Origin: Candidatus Gorgonimonas leptogorgiae
GTDB lineage: Bacteria; Pseudomonadota; Gammaproteobacteria; Pseudomonadales; Endozoicomonadaceae
NCBI GenBank assembly: GCA_929200515.1
Contig: CAKNAD010000048.1
Span: 1-8,944, forward strand
Length of the DNA stretch: 8,944 nt
Direction: 5' to 3'
The notes under the pieces were generated by a model. That model ran no database searches. It was not told the origin of the DNA and saw nothing but the letters and a program-made list of their open reading frames with translations. Each line of letters opens with the position of its first letter. The stretch's first letter is position 1. This document shows, in pieces, positions 6,355 to 8,944 of the stretch. The translations under genes and the position numbers were made by a program.

Positions 6355-6430
6355 GCAAGTGATTTTTGGCTTTTTATATTCGTGCTAAATTAACAAGTAG
6401 TCATACAGTTTAAAAGCCAAAAAGACTTGC
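6355..6430 (+). repeat. Hairpin downstream of sctL
   Basis: GCAAGT (6355-6360) and TTTTTGGCTTTT (6363-6374) pair with AAAAGCCAAAAA (6412-6423) and ACTTGC (6425-6430). That gives 18 perfect pairs with a 2-by-1 internal loop, enclosing 37 nt. It starts 35 bases after the sctL stop. No T-run follows the right arm, so it is not a textbook intrinsic terminator, but it is the only strong structure that could mark the 3' end of the sctJKL transcript. The 297-bp gap 6321-6617 holds this hairpin, repeat copy C and a promoter, with no gene. Confidence 0.7.
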
Positions 6431-6463
6431 CCTCTAGTAGCAAAATACTGTTTAATTGTTAAC

Positions 6464-6560
6464 ACACTTTGAAATGCACTTGCATTCGGTCAGCATTTTG
6501 CCTCGAATTAGATTTTTTCTTTAGCCATGAAACCTTGCCTTTCCATCTGCCACGTGTATA
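6464..6560 (+). repeat. Dispersed repeat, copy C (full length)
   Basis: The copy starts with ACACTTTGAAATGCACTTGC and TATTCGG-type sequence to 6489, matching copy B in 25 of 26 bases. It continues through CTTTAGCC and ATGAAACCTTGCCTTT, and ends with the core TTTCCATCTGCCACGTGTA (6540-6558). The core is identical over 19 bases to copy D and differs by one base from copy A. Positions 6481-6560 count at about 41% G+C, against roughly 15% for the start of the gene that follows. No open frame or transposase is present. Confidence 0.85.
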
Positions 6561-6564
6561 TAAT
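6535..6564 (+). promoter_or_regulatory. Promoter built from the end of repeat copy C
   Basis: TTGCCT (6535-6540), an 18-bp spacer and a perfect TATAAT (6559-6564) form a promoter about 50 bases before the ATG at 6618. The -35 element and nearly all the spacer are repeat sequence. The -10 is completed at the junction where the repeat's terminal GTATA meets the flanking TAAT. Copies A and B have TATACA at the same place, a poorer -10. Confidence 0.5.
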
Positions 6565-6617
6565 AATATTATCCTATACTATTTTTTAAAATAATAATTA
6601 AAATAAGAGAATATAAT

Positions 6618-7925
6618 ATGAAAAAAATACTTTTATTAACTATATTATTCATAACAATAAATTTATGTCATGCTATAGAACAAGAAGAAAGCAATGAACA
6701 AATAAAAAACAATTATCATAGTTTAGAAGTAATAAATAACGATGAAAATAACATAGGATATACAAATATATACGACAGATTTAAAAATTCATCACTTTAT
6801 TTTTTACCATGTTTTTTATGTCTAAAAGAAGATATAAAATTGCATTATTATGTAATTAGCAGTTTTTTGATTAATATTGTTACCAATTTAGTTATTAGAA
6901 AATATTTTAACCTTGGCTATTATGATCATGATATGGAAAATATATTAATAGCCTTAGCAGTCAATCTATTTATACATATGTCAAGATCTGCACTTAATAT
7001 ATTTATGGCTGTATCTAAAACTAACTTCAATAAATATTGTTTATGTAATTTGCTTACTATTTTCGTTTCAGAAACTATATATACGTCTATGTCTTTCGAT
7101 ACTATTAACAAAAATTTAAAAGCAGTAAAAAATAATGAGTCATCTTATTTTTTGATCCTTATGTATCCACTTCCAATAACAATCTATTTATTATATAAAA
7201 ACTTAGGTTATTTTGTTAATAATGGATATATATCATATATTTCTGCAACTACTAGATCATATAAATTGATTTTCTTAAACCAGTTAGTAAGAACAGAAGA
7301 CAATATACTTTTACATTTAGAACAAACTATAACAGCTACAAAGGCTGTATTAAATTCTTTTTTAGATTCAGATTTCATTTTCAAACGTATAATTAGTTAT
7401 AAAAAAGTATATGAAGCCAAGAACAGCTATCCTTATTCAAAAACACAACAAAATACTAATTTATATTATGATTTTTTTGATGAAAAAACCGAAGCCTTAG
7501 ACAAAATTAGCGATGATATAACCAAATTATTGCTAGAAGAAAAAGGAAATTTAATAGTAATAATACAAGATAACTCAAAAGAAACGCAAAAATATTTTGA
7601 AGATGATAGAGACATAGTAATAATCATTAAGCTTAAAGACTCATATTTTTTATTAACTAATGTACAAAGAACACACTATAGTTATTTCTTAGATTTATTA
7701 CTTAATAGGGTATTTGGAACTGATTTTACGTGCTATCTATTTAGTCATCCAGTTTTAGCTATTAAACTTAATAACCAGCTAAAAATAACAAATCTAGCTA
7801 AAAGTATAGCTCCAATATTTAAGGCTGTTGAAACTAAAATAGAACTTTGTAAATTAAATGATGCCCAAGCAAAAAAACTAACACGAGCACTAAATAATGA
7901 AGTGTTCAAAAGTTGGTATTTATAG
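6618..7925 (+). CDS. Unrecognised exported multi-pass membrane protein, 435 aa
   Basis: No family is recognised. The N-terminus is a typical Sec signal peptide (MKKILLLTILFITINLCHA, cleavage likely after A19). Cys17 does not sit in a proper lipobox because Leu precedes it. A polar, Asn/Glu-rich stretch follows (20-58). The next part holds about three or four hydrophobic segments (about 76-93, 107-131, 140-157 and 176-196), which suggest insertion in the inner membrane. Residues about 205-435 form a soluble mixed helix/strand domain with strand-like NLIVIIQD (311-318) and DIVIIIKLKD (332-341). The start follows a weak AAGAGA site and the promoter at 6535-6564. It has very low G+C even for this window. 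The position after sctL suggests no clear role; an association with secretion is possible but unsupported by motifs. Confidence 0.8.
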   Translation: MKKILLLTILFITINLCHAIEQEESNEQIKNNYHSLEVINNDENNIGYTNIYDRFKNSSLYFLPCFLCLKEDIKLHYYVISSFLINIVTNLVIRKYFNLGYYDHDMENILIALAVNLFIHMSRSALNIFMAVSKTNFNKYCLCNLLTIFVSETIYTSMSFDTINKNLKAVKNNESSYFLILMYPLPITIYLLYKNLGYFVNNGYISYISATTRSYKLIFLNQLVRTEDNILLHLEQTITATKAVLNSFLDSDFIFKRIISYKKVYEAKNSYPYSKTQQNTNLYYDFFDEKTEALDKISDDITKLLLEEKGNLIVIIQDNSKETQKYFEDDRDIVIIIKLKDSYFLLTNVQRTHYSYFLDLLLNRVFGTDFTCYLFSHPVLAIKLNNQLKITNLAKSIAPIFKAVETKIELCKLNDAQAKKLTRALNNEVFKSWYL

Positions 7926-7944
7926 TTTCCATCTGCCACGTGTA
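7926..7944 (+). repeat. Dispersed repeat, copy D (core only)
   Basis: TTTCCATCTGCCACGTGTA here is identical to the core of copy C. It begins on the base after the TAG stop of the 435-aa gene (7925) and ends 3 bases before the stop of the convergent minus-strand gene (7948-7950). The 22-bp intergenic gap is therefore almost entirely repeat core. None of the upstream part of the unit is present. Confidence 0.8.
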
Positions 7945-7947
7945 CAG

Positions 7948-8944
7948 CTATTCAGAATTAATAACCTGATGAAACCATTCAATAGTTTCGGTATCGCAAT
8001 TTTTTGTAATAATTTCTAAAAAGGTAAAATCTCCAGAAATATTGTCACTATTGAAATCTTCTTTTGTATTAAATATATTATCTTTAGAAACATTTTTTAT
8101 AAGTACAAGTGCAATATCAAGATTGTTATTTTTTAGTGTTTCATATAAAATTTTTTTTATTGATATTGGGGAATAATTTTTAATAATATCTATATGTTTA
8201 GTTATAATATAAGAAATAAACTCCCAGTTGTTTTTTTTTATCCATGATGTGCATAGGCTTAAAAGTCTACAAGAAAACAACATAAAATCATACATATCAA
8301 AGAGATCTTTGTTTTTTAATAAACAATCCATTTTTTTTAATAAAAACTCTAATTGTAGTATATTTTTAGCATTCTTGAGTTGTCTAATTAACTGTTCAGC
8401 AACATAATTTTTATTATTTGATTTAGCTTCATAAATAGTATAAATATATTCTGCTGTTTCAAAATTATTATATTTAATTGCGTTATCAAAGGCAGAATAA
8501 TAATAATTTTTTTCTCCCTCTTGCATATAACCGTTATAATTAGTAATGAATTTTTTATCATATAAATAAAAAAGTGTTTTTGTAGATAGTGAAAGTTGAT
8601 GTTGCCTTTTTTCAATTAAAACTTTACAAATAGCAGTGTTGCCATATTTGGCAGCTAGTGACAGTGGTGTAGCTATAATATAGTCATTATGGGGTAATTC
8701 AAAGTTATTCTCGTTAATTACATTTGTTTTCCATTTAAAAAGGCAAGGTTTCCATACTTTACTAAGCATAGTATTAAGTTTATCAGCTGCTAATTGTTGG
8801 TTATTTGCTCGACAAAGTGTTAAAAAATCTAACGTTGATGGTATTCCCTGTTGCATTTTAGAAAAAACTTTTTGTTCTGTTAGATCATCAATTTGATAAT
8901 CTTGTATATCTTTAATATTAGGGTTAAATATTTTATTATTACAG
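7948..8944 (-). CDS. Ankyrin-repeat-like protein, N-terminus beyond the window
   Basis: The frame is open from the stop at 7948-7950 to the right edge, giving at least 331 codons. The first ATG in the window (8856) has no ribosome-binding site, and 29 sense codons precede it without a stop. The true start is therefore most likely beyond 8944. Numbered from that ATG, the clearest ankyrin unit is TPLSLAAKYGNTAICKVL (63-80). Degenerate ones are SAFDNAIKYNNFETAEYI (121-138), ILYETLKNNNLDIALVLI (236-253) and TFLEIITKNCDTETIEWF (278-295). Ankyrin repeats mediate protein binding and are common in effectors of intracellular bacteria. No membrane segment is seen. The repeats are weak, so a general helical-repeat fold is the alternative. 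The gene converges with the 435-aa gene across a 22-bp gap made mostly of repeat core. Confidence 0.8.
   Translation of the reverse strand, partial: CNNKIFNPNIKDIQDYQIDDLTEQKVFSKMQQGIPSTLDFLTLCRANNQQLAADKLNTMLSKVWKPCLFKWKTNVINENNFELPHNDYIIATPLSLAAKYGNTAICKVLIEKRQHQLSLSTKTLFYLYDKKFITNYNGYMQEGEKNYYYSAFDNAIKYNNFETAEYIYTIYEAKSNNKNYVAEQLIRQLKNAKNILQLEFLLKKMDCLLKNKDLFDMYDFMLFSCRLLSLCTSWIKKNNWEFISYIITKHIDIIKNYSPISIKKILYETLKNNNLDIALVLIKNVSKDNIFNTKEDFNSDNISGDFTFLEIITKNCDTETIEWFHQVINSE
8738..8754 (-). repeat. Possible repeat fragment inside the ankyrin-like gene
   Basis: The minus strand reads TGGAAACCTTGCCTTTTT. It shares GAAACCTTGCCTTT with copy C (6528-6541) and with the inverted stretch near 15-34. 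Here it is translated as part of VWKPCLFKW (34-42), where a polar protein suddenly shows two Trp and a Cys. The match is 14 bases, so chance is possible. Confidence 0.3.

Noticed and set aside
6321..6617. tRNA or other known structured RNA in the spacer
   Set aside because: No cloverleaf arms, T-loop sequence or known riboswitch core could be recognised. The structure present is a simple hairpin.
6618..6674. Lipoprotein signal on the 435-aa protein (Cys17)
   Set aside because: Leu occupies the position just before Cys, where Gly, Ala or Ser is required. An ordinary signal peptide ending CHA fits better.
113..7944. CRISPR array
   Set aside because: The repeats are kilobases apart, variable in length and separated by genes, with no regular spacers.
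8854..8856. ATG at 8856 as the start of the ankyrin-like gene
   Set aside because: No ribosome-binding site is present, and the frame stays open for 29 codons to the window edge.

Overview
The window is strongly AT-rich (coding stretches counted by eye run about 15-30% G+C). It carries part of a type III secretion system (T3SS), a pentapeptide-repeat potassium channel, an ankyrin-type protein and several orphan genes. This suggests a host-associated Gram-negative bacterium, probably an intracellular symbiont or pathogen with a reduced, AT-drifted genome. The only familiar housekeeping gene is nth, which is too widespread to fix the phylum.

Layout. Positions 1-282 hold a diverged copy of a dispersed repeat, then a sigma70-like promoter and a strong Shine-Dalgarno site for a 42-residue ORF (283-411). 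A second, near-consensus extended -10 promoter (421-449) precedes an unrecognised 500-aa gene (529-2031). A long hairpin and a full repeat copy (2043-2211) separate it from two minus-strand genes: the pentapeptide-repeat K+ channel (2218-3186) and, upstream of it, nth (3245-3880). Divergent from nth, the plus strand carries sctJ (4079-4870), sctK (4969-5637) and sctL (5634-6320), with a 15-bp hairpin between sctJ and sctK and an ATGA overlap between sctK and sctL. A further hairpin and a second full repeat copy (6355-6560) lead to an unrecognised exported membrane protein (6618-7925). A minus-strand ankyrin-like gene (7948 to beyond 8944) runs off the right edge, so its true start is outside the window.

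How the genes work together. SctJ is the lipoprotein ring of the inner-membrane basal body. SctK and SctL belong to the cytoplasmic sorting platform: SctK joins the ring to SctQ pods, and SctL links SctQ to the ATPase SctN. No other T3SS gene is present, so the system must be completed elsewhere. The two large orphans and the ankyrin-like protein flank this block and are reasonable but unproven candidates for secreted or host-interaction proteins.

The least expected signal is a dispersed repeat of about 97 bp. It ends in the word TTTCCATCTGCCACGTGTA, and at least four copies lie in the same orientation, all between genes. The repeat-bearing spacers counted are more G+C-rich (about 39-45%) than the neighbouring genes. 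One copy appears to supply a promoter, and another makes up almost the whole 22-bp gap between two convergent genes.
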